Below, in pieces: positions 34,690 through 44,048 of a stretch of 64,000 nucleotides of DNA. The notes beneath the pieces are model-generated. The model was not told where the DNA came from, did no database searches, and worked only from the letters and a program-made list of their open reading frames with translations. The position numbers and the translations under genes were made by a program. The stretch lies in NCBI RefSeq assembly GCF_000263195.1, contig NC_018748.1, positions 3,720,001-3,784,000 of the forward strand. Direction: 5' to 3'. Source of the stretch: Emticicia oligotrophica DSM 17448. GTDB taxonomy: Bacteria > Bacteroidota > Bacteroidia > Cytophagales > Spirosomataceae. The stretch's first letter is position 1; every line of letters starts with the position of its first letter.

Positions 34690-36054
34690 TTGAAACAGAA
34701 AATTCTTTTACTCCATGAGCGTGTCAAGCAAGATTGGCGGTACTTAACACTCGTAGCTTATGTGATTGTGGCACTTCTGACACTTATTCTGCATTATCTA
34801 CGTCCGGGTGAGGCTGGAGTACTACTCGATGGCTTTTTATCTACTTTGGCAAGTATTGTGGCAACTTTAGTTGTAACTACTTTTTCGTTTGTTTTTGTTG
34901 CTTTACAACTTGCTTCAGTTCAGTTTTCTCCTCGAATTATTCGCTCATTTTTTGAATACGACCATTTTAGTCGTTTTTTTCTTTGGTCTTTTATTGCTTG
35001 TGTGGGGTATCTGATGGGCTTGCAATATTTTGGTCTTTCTGATGCCGCATTAATTTATCCGAAATTTGGTATTGTGGGGGCTTTTTACTTGATATTGCTG
35101 GTTTTTCCCTTGTTTATTCATCATGTGGTTGATAATATCAATGCTTCAAGTATCACTCAAAATATCGCAAAACGTACAATCAACGAAATCGAACAACTTT
35201 ACGAAACTAATGGTTTTCAACAAAATCCTTCAGATAAAGTATTGATTATTAATCAAGAAAGTGGGTATTTGGATTCTATCAAGTATAAAAAATTGTTTGA
35301 TGTAATTCCTGAGGGTAATCGTTCGAAAATTGTAGTGAAACCACATGTCGGAAGTTTTGTTTTAGCTGGAATGCCATTGCTAGAAGTTTTGATTGACAAT
35401 GAGGAGGATAGGGTTTTCTTCGAGCAAAACAAACAGTTAATTGCCGCACAGTTCATCATCAGCAAGTTTCGTAGCTATGAGCAAGATATTCCTTTTGGTA
35501 TCCGTCAGTTGGTAGATATTGCTATCAAGGCTATTTCTCCTGCGGTAAATGACCCAACTACGGCTCTTAACTGTATTGATTATCTCGGAAATATTATTCA
35601 AAAAGCAGCTTTAAGCAATACAATTTCAAAGGAGGCAATCTTATTAGAAAGGAAAAATATTTTTATCCGAGAATTTAATTTCGAACAATTAGTCGATTTA
35701 GCATTTGACCAAATCTATCATTGGGGAAAAGAAGATTATATAGTTGTAAGGCATCTCATAAAGACAATAACAAATATTCTCACGTTTGTTACTGATTCAA
35801 GTAAATTGAAAGTGCTTTTGGCAGAGGTTGAAGATATGGAGCTATCATTCTTGCAAGAAGATTATGAAAAAGTTCGAAGTGAATGTCCGTTTAAAAAGGC
35901 TGAGCATCGAAATAGTTTACGAGAGCACTTATCTGATTATTATGAAATGGCTATCAAGCGAATGGAAGAAATAGGGAAGGATGATAAAAAACTTGTATCC
36001 ATAAAAAAATCCTACGAACGAAATTTAGCCTTTATCTTAAAAAATAGGGAATAA
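34690..36054 (+). CDS. DUF2254 family membrane protein
   Basis: 454 residues. Four N-terminal membrane helices (about 18-150) with the family motif FVALQLASVQFSPRIIRSFF, then a soluble C-terminal part containing PHVGSFVLAGMPLLEV and RQLVDIAIKAISPAVNDPTT. Translation must begin at a TTG because no ATG occurs in frame before the second membrane helix. The family is found widely without a firm function. Confidence 0.85.
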   Translation: MKQKILLLHERVKQDWRYLTLVAYVIVALLTLILHYLRPGEAGVLLDGFLSTLASIVATLVVTTFSFVFVALQLASVQFSPRIIRSFFEYDHFSRFFLWSFIACVGYLMGLQYFGLSDAALIYPKFGIVGAFYLILLVFPLFIHHVVDNINASSITQNIAKRTINEIEQLYETNGFQQNPSDKVLIINQESGYLDSIKYKKLFDVIPEGNRSKIVVKPHVGSFVLAGMPLLEVLIDNEEDRVFFEQNKQLIAAQFIISKFRSYEQDIPFGIRQLVDIAIKAISPAVNDPTTALNCIDYLGNIIQKAALSNTISKEAILLERKNIFIREFNFEQLVDLAFDQIYHWGKEDYIVVRHLIKTITNILTFVTDSSKLKVLLAEVEDMELSFLQEDYEKVRSECPFKKAEHRNSLREHLSDYYEMAIKRMEEIGKDDKKLVSIKKSYERNLAFILKNRE

Positions 36055-36059
36055 AAAAT

Positions 36060-36145
36060 GGAACCACACTAGGTGGCTCCATACTTTGGTTATCCAAGTT
36101 TAGCGAACAGCTAACCGCTACTAGCCAACAGCTAATAGCGGTAAA
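36060..36145. other. Inverted repeats between DUF2254 gene and glycine-zipper lipoprotein
   Basis: GGAACCAC/GTGGCTCC (36060-36081) makes a terminator-like stem. A second inverted pair, ACCGCTA/TAGCGGT (about 36113-36142), overlaps a direct repeat of AACAGCTAA. Confidence 0.5.
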
Positions 36146-36150
36146 CCAGT

Positions 36151-36606
36151 TTATCTTTGTTTGTGGTCAATTACTGCACCTACGCCAGCACCAGCACCGG
36201 CTCCAACAACACCACCAATAATAGCACCTTGACCTTTTTTCTTAGAAACAACTGCTCCAGTGATGGCTCCTACGCCTGCACCAATCATCGCTCCTTTGGC
36301 GGTATTACTTAATTTTTTCTTTTTTGAAGTACTAACAGGAACAGGAGCTGAAGGCGATGGTGCTGGAGCAGTACTATTGTGTGATTTAGTAGCAGCTAAA
36401 TTATTTTTCTCTGATTTTATTTCTTTGTCTTTGGCTGCCAATTTCAAAGAGTCGATTTCTTTTTGTTGCTGACTAATCAAGTTTGCTTGGTTTACGGAGT
36501 CAATAGCCGCTTGCTTGGCTTTCATGATTTCGGCGTTTGTATCACTTGAACGATTGCATCCATATATAAAAGGAATGAAGGTCAATATTAAAACTAATTT
36601 TTTCAT
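36151..36606 (-). CDS. Lipoprotein with glycine-zipper domain
   Basis: 151 residues. Lipoprotein signal ending FIPFIYGC, a coiled-coil-like stretch rich in Lys/Gln/Ala (about 25-75), a Pro/Ala/Ser linker (APAPSPSAPVPVS) and a C-terminal glycine zipper (GAMIGAGVGAITGAVV, GAIIGGVVGAGAGAGVGAV). Such zippers insert in or lie against membranes. Probably an outer-membrane or envelope stress protein. Confidence 0.85.
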   Translation of the reverse strand: MKKLVLILTFIPFIYGCNRSSDTNAEIMKAKQAAIDSVNQANLISQQQKEIDSLKLAAKDKEIKSEKNNLAATKSHNSTAPAPSPSAPVPVSTSKKKKLSNTAKGAMIGAGVGAITGAVVSKKKGQGAIIGGVVGAGAGAGVGAVIDHKQR

Positions 36607-36770
36607 GGTATTATATGATTTGGTTAGTAAAAAAACTTAATCTCCTAACTGAGATAACATCACTACAAAAGAATAATACCATTAATTTTTTTTAGTTTAT
36701 CGTCTAAAAAATCAGATAAAAACGGGGAAAAGATTCCTCGAAATTCAACAATTTGTGGCGTTTTGTAATA

Positions 36771-37295
36771 TTATCTGAAAATTTCTCTCCATTTTCTTCT
36801 TCTGAAATATCTTTTAAAACCTATGTAAAGCATAAAAATTGATGCAATGCCAAATAAAATGGATAAGGTTTGAAGTGAAAGTAAACTCAAACTGATGGCA
36901 ATCGCTAAGAAAATAAAACCTGTGTAAATGGCAGAATTAAGCGGAACAGGTTTAGCCTTCAAGCTTTTGAATGTACTATTTTGACTATATTTTTTAGAAT
37001 CAAAACTTGGTTTTACTATAAGAACTTTGCTTCGATATTTTACGTTTTTTACTCTATTTTTGTTAATTTCTTCTTTAATAAAAGGTATTTGAGGGTTTTC
37101 AATGACAGTTTCTTTAGTAAAGTTTCTACTCGAAATACTTTCCATTTCATTTGAAACCAATAATTCTGGTTGGGAAATTATTGGTTTTATGGAATAATCA
37201 TTAGTTGAATAATTTGATTTTTGAAAATGGGCAAACTCTTTTTTACACGATGAAATAATTAAAAACAAGAAAATTATAATACTTAGTTTTTTCAT
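36771..37295 (-). CDS. Lipoprotein with C-terminal membrane helices
   Basis: 174 residues. Lipoprotein signal IIIFLFLIISSC (Cys about 16), a polar Ser/Lys/Asn-rich region (about 20-115), two closely spaced hydrophobic helices (AIYTGFIFLAIAISLSLLSL and LFGIASIFMLYIGF) and a basic end (KRYFRRRKWREIFR). Not a family that I recognise by name; similar small proteins are common in Bacteroidota. Confidence 0.7.
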   Translation of the reverse strand: MKKLSIIIFLFLIISSCKKEFAHFQKSNYSTNDYSIKPIISQPELLVSNEMESISSRNFTKETVIENPQIPFIKEEINKNRVKNVKYRSKVLIVKPSFDSKKYSQNSTFKSLKAKPVPLNSAIYTGFIFLAIAISLSLLSLQTLSILFGIASIFMLYIGFKRYFRRRKWREIFR

Positions 37296-37409
37296 TGGTT
37301 TATTTAATAATTGATTTTTGATAGAAACAACGCACTATCATTTCGATTGTTGTGAGTTATTTATTGAAACCAAATAGGCTGCTTGATGGTTATTAGGAAA
37401 TATATTCCG

Positions 37410-37491
37410 TAATTTTGCGAGAGTTTGCTTGAAAAGGCAACTAAATAGCTTGTGGGGAACATTCAGTAAAAGCTACTGACGGCGAACCACA
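37410..37491 (+). promoter_or_regulatory. Promoter and folded 5' leader of ygiQ
   Basis: TAATTTTGC (37410-37418) is a promoter -7 box. The transcript would then contain hairpin AGTTTGC/GCAACT (37422-37442, one bulge) and a second element in which TGTGG (37451) pairs with CCACA (37487) around a perfect inner stem TCAGTA/TACTGA (37463-37479). G-rich and GGCGAA internal-loop strands lie between the stems. I could not match it to a known riboswitch. Confidence 0.5.
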
Positions 37492-37507
37492 GAATACAAA
37501 CTATTTT

Positions 37508-39439
37508 ATGTTAGAAAGACCAATAACCGACTGGTTACCACTTACCAAAAAAGAGGTAGAAAAAAGAGGCTGGAATGAGCTGGATGTTGTATTAATTTCG
37601 GGTGATGCTTATGTTGATCATCCTGCTTTTGGAACAGCAGTTATCGGGCGAATCATCGAAAGCGAAGGCTATAAAATTGCTATTGTGGCACAGCCAAATT
37701 GGCAAGATGACTTGCGTGATTTTAAAAAATTTGGGAAACCCAAATACTTCTTTGGTGTAACGGCTGGTTGTATGGATTCGATGGTGAATCATTATACAGC
37801 CAACAAGCGTTTACGCTCAAATGACTCCTACACTCCGGGTGGCGAAGCTGGGTTTCGTCCAGATTATGCTACTAGTGTTTACAGCAAAATTTTGAAGCAA
37901 ATTTATCCTGATGTACCTGTATTGATTGGTGGAATCGAGGCTTCACTCCGCCGTGTAACGCATTATGATTATTGGAAAGATGAATTGATGCCAACTATTT
38001 TGGAAGATTCGCAAGCCGATATGCTAGTTTATGGTATGGGCGAACAACCCTTACGTGAGTTATTGACTCGCTTAAGAAATGGCGAACGATTTGAAGATAT
38101 CCGAGATATTAATCAGATTGCGTACTTACATCATGCTCATAATGATTTACCCCAACATAAAAATTGGAATACTGTAGAAATTGCTAGTCATGAAGAATGT
38201 TTGAGGGATAAAATTAAATATGCTTCAAACTTTAAGGTTGTGGAAGTAGAGTCGAATAAATGGCAAGCGAATCGAATTACTCAGAAAATAGGAAAAAAGA
38301 CTTTGGTTATTAATCCTCCATTCAAAACAATGGATGAAAAAGAAATTGACCAATCTTTTGATTTGCCTTATACACGATTACCGCACCCCAAATATAAAAA
38401 TCGTGGGCCAATTCCTGCTTACGAAATGATTAAGTTCTCGATAAACATGCATCGTGGCTGTTTTGGTGGGTGTAGTTTCTGTACAATTTCTGCACATCAA
38501 GGTAAGTTTATTGCCTCACGAAGTCAGGAATCTATCATGAGAGAAGTGGAAGAATTGGTCAATCACCCTGAATTCAAAGGTTATATTTCAGATTTAGGTG
38601 GGCCATCAGCCAATATGTATAGAATGAAAGGTAAAGATGAATCCATCTGTAACCGTTGTCAAGCACCGAGTTGTATTCACCCTGTGATTTGTTCAAACCT
38701 CGATACTTCACATAAACCGATAACTGAAATTTACAAAAAAGTAGATGCTCACCCAAAAATCAAGAAAGCTTTCGTTGGTTCGGGAATTAGATATGACTTA
38801 TTGGTTGATGATTTCAACAAGAATAACCAAGATGGCAACCATGATGAATACATGGAGCAATTGGTTACTCGCCATGTTTCTGGGCGTCTGAAAGTGGCAC
38901 CTGAACATACTTCTGATGATACACTTCGTGTTATGCGTAAGCCATCGTTTAAGTATTTTAGGAAATTCAAGGAAAAATACGATAAAATTCAAGATAAGCA
39001 TAATTTAAAGCAGCCGCTAATTCCTTATTTTATTTCATCTCACCCTGGTTGTGAAGAGGCTGATATGGCCAATCTTGCTGCCGAAACTAAAGACTTGGGT
39101 TTCCAATTAGAACAAGTACAAGACTTTACACCAACACCGATGACTGTGGCAGAGGTAATTTATTATACAGGAGTGCATCCTTATACATTACAACCTATCA
39201 AAACTGCCAAAACTCGTGAGGAAAAACAGGCTCAGAATAGGTATTTCTTTTGGTATAAACCAGAGTTTAAATCTTGGATTCGCAATAGGTTGACTAAGCT
39301 CAATCGTCCGGATTTAGCAGAAAGATTATTGTCGAGTCCAAAGAGAAAAGAGCAGCAATCGGTAGCTATTTCTGAAAAAGGGAACAAACATGAGAAGTTT
39401 AATAAGAATACTAACAATAAAGGATATAAAAAATGGTGA
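37508..39439 (+). CDS. ygiQ: YgiQ family radical SAM protein
   Basis: 643 residues, full family length. The N-terminus (ITDWLPLTKKEVEKRGWNEL, DVVLISGDAYVDHPAFGTAV) is diagnostic. The radical SAM cluster motif is HRGCFGGCSFCTISAHQG (Cx3Cx2C) and a second Cys set (CNRCQAPSCIHPVICSN) follows. The lysine-rich C-terminal tail is a normal feature. The substrate is unknown. A folded leader precedes it and a terminator overlaps its stop codon. Confidence 0.94.
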   Translation: MLERPITDWLPLTKKEVEKRGWNELDVVLISGDAYVDHPAFGTAVIGRIIESEGYKIAIVAQPNWQDDLRDFKKFGKPKYFFGVTAGCMDSMVNHYTANKRLRSNDSYTPGGEAGFRPDYATSVYSKILKQIYPDVPVLIGGIEASLRRVTHYDYWKDELMPTILEDSQADMLVYGMGEQPLRELLTRLRNGERFEDIRDINQIAYLHHAHNDLPQHKNWNTVEIASHEECLRDKIKYASNFKVVEVESNKWQANRITQKIGKKTLVINPPFKTMDEKEIDQSFDLPYTRLPHPKYKNRGPIPAYEMIKFSINMHRGCFGGCSFCTISAHQGKFIASRSQESIMREVEELVNHPEFKGYISDLGGPSANMYRMKGKDESICNRCQAPSCIHPVICSNLDTSHKPITEIYKKVDAHPKIKKAFVGSGIRYDLLVDDFNKNNQDGNHDEYMEQLVTRHVSGRLKVAPEHTSDDTLRVMRKPSFKYFRKFKEKYDKIQDKHNLKQPLIPYFISSHPGCEEADMANLAAETKDLGFQLEQVQDFTPTPMTVAEVIYYTGVHPYTLQPIKTAKTREEKQAQNRYFFWYKPEFKSWIRNRLTKLNRPDLAERLLSSPKRKEQQSVAISEKGNKHEKFNKNTNNKGYKKW

Positions 39440-39460
39440 GGCATTTCCTCACCATTTTTA
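39430..39460. terminator. Bidirectional terminator overlapping ygiQ stop
   Basis: AAATGGTGAGG pairs with CCTCACCATTT followed by T-rich sequence, between convergent genes. Confidence 0.82.
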
Positions 39461-39468
39461 TTGAAAAC

Positions 39469-40767
39469 TTATTTCTTTGCTTGGGCTGCCATCCATTCCA
39501 TAATTGTAACGGGGCGACCATTCAAAAGTACGGGCTTTCCATCATAATCTAATTTGGCAGTATTGGCATGTGAATAAATCCATGACCAATGGCCATTATA
39601 GTAATAATTTTCTCCTCCAAAGAAACCTGTAATATCTGTCACGTGGTCGTAATAGCTAAAATGAAGGTTTTTAGCACCCGCTTTTTTCAATCGTTCGTAA
39701 ACAGGCACAACTGTCAAATCTGGCTTTGTGGTATTGTCTTCTTTTGAATGTAAAAACCAAATCGGAATGTGCTTAATGCTATTAATCTGTTGGTCAGTAA
39801 TATATTGTGATTGATACGCCAAAGCACTGATATAGGCAGCCGCAAAATAATTGGGCTCTTTTAAAAGTAGCTTCAATGACATATATCCACCATTTGAACA
39901 ACCGCCCAGATAAATTCTTTTTGTGTCAATATCTGGGTGTTTATTGACAAATTCTTTGATTAAAGCCATTAAACCAATATTATAAACATCTTCACCAGAG
40001 CCAGGTTGTGTTTTCCCATCTTTATCGTGCATCCAAGCTCCAGGGCATTGTGGAGATAGGACATAAGCACCGCCAAAATAAGCTTGGATTTCAGGTGAAG
40101 CATAATTGGCAGCTTTGTTTCCTAATAGCGTAATTGTTGGGTCGTATCCACCTTCACCACCACCGTGTAACCAAATGATAAGTGGAGCTTTGCTGGCTTT
40201 TTTCTTAGGTGTAAATGCCGCATAAGACATCGTTTTTCCTGCTTCATATTCGTATTTTCCTGTCAAATCAAAATCATCAACCAATGGGCGAATACGTGAT
40301 TTTTCTTTATTCCAAACTTTATTGGTTTTGGTATCTGTAACAGTTACTTGGTAAGTAACCCATTGATTGCCTCTACATTTACCACCAGTTGAATATTGAA
40401 ATGGAGAACCAATCGGTAAATTTGGAGCTACACTCAATACTAAAGTGATATTTGAGCCTTCTTTGACACGATTTCCTTGAGGGTCAGAAACATAAGCAAA
40501 GACAACAGTACGTGAACCATTTTTTTGATTTTCTGGAATAGTTACACAATCTGAGCTTCTATCTACTGAAACAGTATAGTCTTTAAAATCGGCATTGGTA
40601 GTTGGAGCGTCAAGTTCTAAAATCACTTTACTTACTGCTGGTCCCCAGTCGTAACCTTCTACAACAAGGGTATATTGATTAGAAGCGATAAAATTTGACG
40701 TTTTTGCAAAAACGCCAATATTTACAAATGCACTGAAAATAATTAATAATAAGAGTTTGTTTTTCAT
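39469..40767 (-). CDS. Secreted esterase/peptidase-like alpha/beta hydrolase with N-terminal Ig-like domain
   Basis: 432 residues. Signal peptide about 1-21; an N-terminal beta domain (about 30-180) like the Ig-like module of PHB-depolymerase-type esterases; then the hydrolase domain (about 185-430) with APLIIWLHGGGEGGYD, the nucleophile Ser in YLGGCSNGGYMS, an acid in the SKEDNTT region and the catalytic His in YYDHVTD. This resembles predicted peptidases/feruloyl esterases of COG4099 type. Likely periplasmic or surface-bound polymer deesterification. Confidence 0.82.
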   Translation of the reverse strand: MKNKLLLLIIFSAFVNIGVFAKTSNFIASNQYTLVVEGYDWGPAVSKVILELDAPTTNADFKDYTVSVDRSSDCVTIPENQKNGSRTVVFAYVSDPQGNRVKEGSNITLVLSVAPNLPIGSPFQYSTGGKCRGNQWVTYQVTVTDTKTNKVWNKEKSRIRPLVDDFDLTGKYEYEAGKTMSYAAFTPKKKASKAPLIIWLHGGGEGGYDPTITLLGNKAANYASPEIQAYFGGAYVLSPQCPGAWMHDKDGKTQPGSGEDVYNIGLMALIKEFVNKHPDIDTKRIYLGGCSNGGYMSLKLLLKEPNYFAAAYISALAYQSQYITDQQINSIKHIPIWFLHSKEDNTTKPDLTVVPVYERLKKAGAKNLHFSYYDHVTDITGFFGGENYYYNGHWSWIYSHANTAKLDYDGKPVLLNGRPVTIMEWMAAQAKK

Positions 40768-41031
40768 AGGATGTAATTTAAGGATTGAGAATCAAAGTTA
40801 GTATTTTAAGGAATTTATTCTACTTTAAGCGACAATTAAATGAAATGAATAGGCTAAGTCTTGAAAATTTGAGATTTTTTTTAATATTTTCACTAATTTA
40901 TATGTTAAAAACTAATAATGATATTACTATGCTCTTTATATAAAAGCATATTTATTCTCTAAATTTTCGAAATATAATACAATTTTTAATAATTTATTTT
41001 ATATTTTTGTTGTAATAGCTTTATCCATTTT

Positions 41032-43968
41032 ATGACAAAAAAAATCCTTTTCTTTCCCTTTTTTGCTCTTTTAATCTTATTGTTTTCTTGTCAAAAAGTA
41101 CCTAAAAATCTCGAAGGTTTTGAGCTTGAAGAAGGATTTAAGCTCGAAAAAGTTGCATCAGAACCGCTAATTGTTGACCCCGTTGATTTAGAATTCAACG
41201 AAAATGGCGATGCCATGGTACTTGAGATGCCGGGTTATCCGATGGAAGATAAGCAGAGTCGTTTATTAATTTTGAAAGATAAAAATGCCGATGGCGTTTA
41301 TGATAGCTCAATGGTTTTTGCAGAAAACTTGGGTTTAGCAGATTCATTCATGCCATATAAAAAAGGGGTTTTAGTAGCATCACCGCCTTATTTACTCCAA
41401 CTTCATGATGATAATCAAGATTATCGAGTTGATAAAATTGATACCTTGATGGGTGGTTTTACCAAAGAAAATCTTCAGCATAATTATAATGGACTTACCT
41501 ATGGAATTGATAATTGGATTTATGCAGCGAATGGGGGAAATGACGGAAAACCTTATTGGTGGGGCGACAAGACTACTGCCATAGATTTACGAGGACAAGA
41601 TTTAAGATTCAACCTCGAAACCCACCAAATGGAACGTTTGGGTGCTTCTTCCGGTGGATTTGGCTTAGGAATGGATGAGTTTGGACGTTTTTATGAAACC
41701 CATAATTTGACACATATTTCGCATTTGGTTTTTCCCGACCGATACCTTAAAGGAAGAAGAATTTTAAGTGAAAATACTTTACAAAATATATCTGACCATG
41801 AAGAAAATGGCTTAGCAAGAATATATCCAATTGGTGAGCAAGAAGACCGTGTGAATCATCCTGAGCAGTCGGGCTATTTTTCGGGTTCTTGTGGCATTAC
41901 GTATTATGGTGGAGGTGCTTTAGGCGAAAAATATAATAATACGGTTTGGGTAGCCGATGTAGTATTAAACTTAATTCACGTTGATAAAATTAAGGCTAAA
42001 GGTGCTTCTTTTACGGCTTCACGAATTTTGGAAAAGAAAGATTTTTTAGCAAGTACCGATAGAGCTTTCCGACCTGTAAATATGAGTGTTGGCCCCGATG
42101 GAGGTATGTATGTGATTGATATTCACAGAAAAGTAATTGAGCATCCCGAGTGGATTCCTGATGAAATTGAAAAGACGTTAGATTTGAACGCAGGAAAAAA
42201 TCAAGGTAGAATTTATAAAATTTCTTTAGAAAATGGAGGTAAAAGTTTCGAATTTCAGCAGTTTAAAACTACTGAAGGATTATTAAACGCACTTGAAAAT
42301 CCTAATCAATGGGTACGAAATACCGCTCAAAGACTTTTGATGGAAAAACAGCTAAGTAATGAATCTTTAGTTGGTCTGAGAAATCTATTGAAATCTGATA
42401 ATGATTTTGCTCGTTTGCATGCTTTTTGGATTTTAAGTAATTCCGGGGAAATTACAGCAAATGAAGTAGAATTGGGTTTAAATGATAAAAATGCTTCGAT
42501 TAGAGAAAATGTCTTGAAAATTTCAGAGGGCTTTATCAATAAAAGTGAATCTGTATTGAATAAAGTAATGGCTTTGTTGATTGATTCAGAGCCTCGAATT
42601 CGAATGCAAGCTGCTTTAAGTTTAAGCACACTTCCTGAAAATCATCCATTTTACAAGGAAAAACAAGTGTTTATTCTGAAAGCGTTAGCAAAAACAGCAC
42701 AACAAACGAATGATGAATGGAATGTTGCTGCGATTACTTTGGCCGCTCAAAATAAATCAGCCGAACTTTTTGCATTGATTGCTAAAGAAAAACAACCCAA
42801 TGCTCAATTATTGGCATCTTTAGCACTGAATACTTTTGGCGGAACTGATGAATTTATTCTTGTTTTGAAAACCCTTCAAAACTCAAATCTTTCAGACAAA
42901 GAGAAAGCTTTTGTAGTAAAACAATTAACTCAAAATATTGAAAAAATTGATGGAAAACTAATTGAAAATCAGCTTATTTCACTTGAAAATTCAGCTAATT
43001 TGGATTTATTGAAAGAGTTGGCAGCAATTCGCCAAAAACTTAAACTTTCGCCTGCTCCGCAATTTTTGAAGTATAGCAATGAGGCCGCACAAAATGTTTT
43101 AAACGCTTCTCTACTAGATTCGCTCAGAATTCAATATTTGGCATTGCTCGACTTTGTTCCTTATGCTCAAAAATCAACCATCTTATATGAATGTTTAAAA
43201 AATTCGCAACCGCTGAAATTACAAGAAAACGCTTTACGTCAGCTTTCAAATTATCGTGACAAAGAGATAGGAAAAAAGGTAGTGGCCATGTGGAAAGACC
43301 TTAGCCCGCAAACACGTCGTTTTGCAAGCGATTTATTACTTTACATCGAAAGTAACCATGATGCACTATTGACTGGCCTTGAAAATGGCACAATCAATAT
43401 TGGCGAGATGAATTTTGACCTTGAACGAAGAAGAACTTTACTTTGGTGGACAGACAATGAAGATACCAAACGCCGAGCTAAAAAATTATTCAGCGATTCG
43501 GGTGTGAGTAATCGCCAAGCGGCAATGGATAAAATGAAACCTGCATTGAGTCTAAGTGGTGATGCTCTCAAGGGTGAAAAAGTATTCAGTAATACTTGTG
43601 CTAATTGCCACAAATACGGCAATATTGGCAATGAAGTCGGTCCAGTTTTAACTGAAATTAGTAGAAAAAGTAAAGCGACTATTCTCCACGAAATTCTTGA
43701 CCCCAACTCGGCGGTTGACCCTAAATATATTAATCATAATCTTGAAACAAAAAGTGGAGCCATCCATACTGGAATTATTGCTAATGAAACAGATAAATCG
43801 GTGACGATTCATAAAATTGGGGGCGAAAAAGTCACCATCAACAAATCTGATATCAAAACTTTTAGGTCGATGGGTACATCTCTAATGATGGAAGGCTTTG
43901 AAAATGCAATTTCTAAGCAAGAAATGGCAGATTTATTAGAGTTTTTACAAAAAGGAGGGAAAAAATAG
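41032..43968 (+). CDS. Large lipoprotein: PVC-type glucose/sorbosone-like dehydrogenase, HEAT repeats and cytochrome c-like domain
   Basis: 978 residues. Lipoprotein signal LILLFSC (Cys about 20). Residues about 25-400 form a beta-propeller (membrane-bound dehydrogenase domain, GLTYGIDNWIYAANGG). Residues about 410-800 are HEAT-like helical repeats. The C-terminal 140 residues hold the haem site CANCHK and the partner region GPVLTEISRK...ILDPNSAVDPKY, typical of PVC-type haem domains. Such proteins oxidise sugars or other compounds in the periplasm of Cytophagales and Planctomycetes. A terminator follows. Confidence 0.9.
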   Translation: MTKKILFFPFFALLILLFSCQKVPKNLEGFELEEGFKLEKVASEPLIVDPVDLEFNENGDAMVLEMPGYPMEDKQSRLLILKDKNADGVYDSSMVFAENLGLADSFMPYKKGVLVASPPYLLQLHDDNQDYRVDKIDTLMGGFTKENLQHNYNGLTYGIDNWIYAANGGNDGKPYWWGDKTTAIDLRGQDLRFNLETHQMERLGASSGGFGLGMDEFGRFYETHNLTHISHLVFPDRYLKGRRILSENTLQNISDHEENGLARIYPIGEQEDRVNHPEQSGYFSGSCGITYYGGGALGEKYNNTVWVADVVLNLIHVDKIKAKGASFTASRILEKKDFLASTDRAFRPVNMSVGPDGGMYVIDIHRKVIEHPEWIPDEIEKTLDLNAGKNQGRIYKISLENGGKSFEFQQFKTTEGLLNALENPNQWVRNTAQRLLMEKQLSNESLVGLRNLLKSDNDFARLHAFWILSNSGEITANEVELGLNDKNASIRENVLKISEGFINKSESVLNKVMALLIDSEPRIRMQAALSLSTLPENHPFYKEKQVFILKALAKTAQQTNDEWNVAAITLAAQNKSAELFALIAKEKQPNAQLLASLALNTFGGTDEFILVLKTLQNSNLSDKEKAFVVKQLTQNIEKIDGKLIENQLISLENSANLDLLKELAAIRQKLKLSPAPQFLKYSNEAAQNVLNASLLDSLRIQYLALLDFVPYAQKSTILYECLKNSQPLKLQENALRQLSNYRDKEIGKKVVAMWKDLSPQTRRFASDLLLYIESNHDALLTGLENGTINIGEMNFDLERRRTLLWWTDNEDTKRRAKKLFSDSGVSNRQAAMDKMKPALSLSGDALKGEKVFSNTCANCHKYGNIGNEVGPVLTEISRKSKATILHEILDPNSAVDPKYINHNLETKSGAIHTGIIANETDKSVTIHKIGGEKVTINKSDIKTFRSMGTSLMMEGFENAISKQEMADLLEFLQKGGKK

Positions 43969-43975
43969 TTAAAAA

Positions 43976-44014
43976 ATACAAGCTGTTGAATTAAATATTT
44001 TCAACAGCTTGTAT
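43976..44014. terminator. Bidirectional terminator
   Basis: ATACAAGCTGTTGA pairs with TCAACAGCTTGTAT over 14 bp, between convergent genes. Confidence 0.88.
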
Positions 44015-44048
44015 AAATGAACTTCAGCACTACCAAAAATAAACTTCT

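Noticed and set aside
37410-37491. Assignment of the ygiQ leader to cobalamin, SAM, preQ1 or tetrahydrofolate riboswitches
   Set aside because: None of the conserved boxes that I know for these classes is present.
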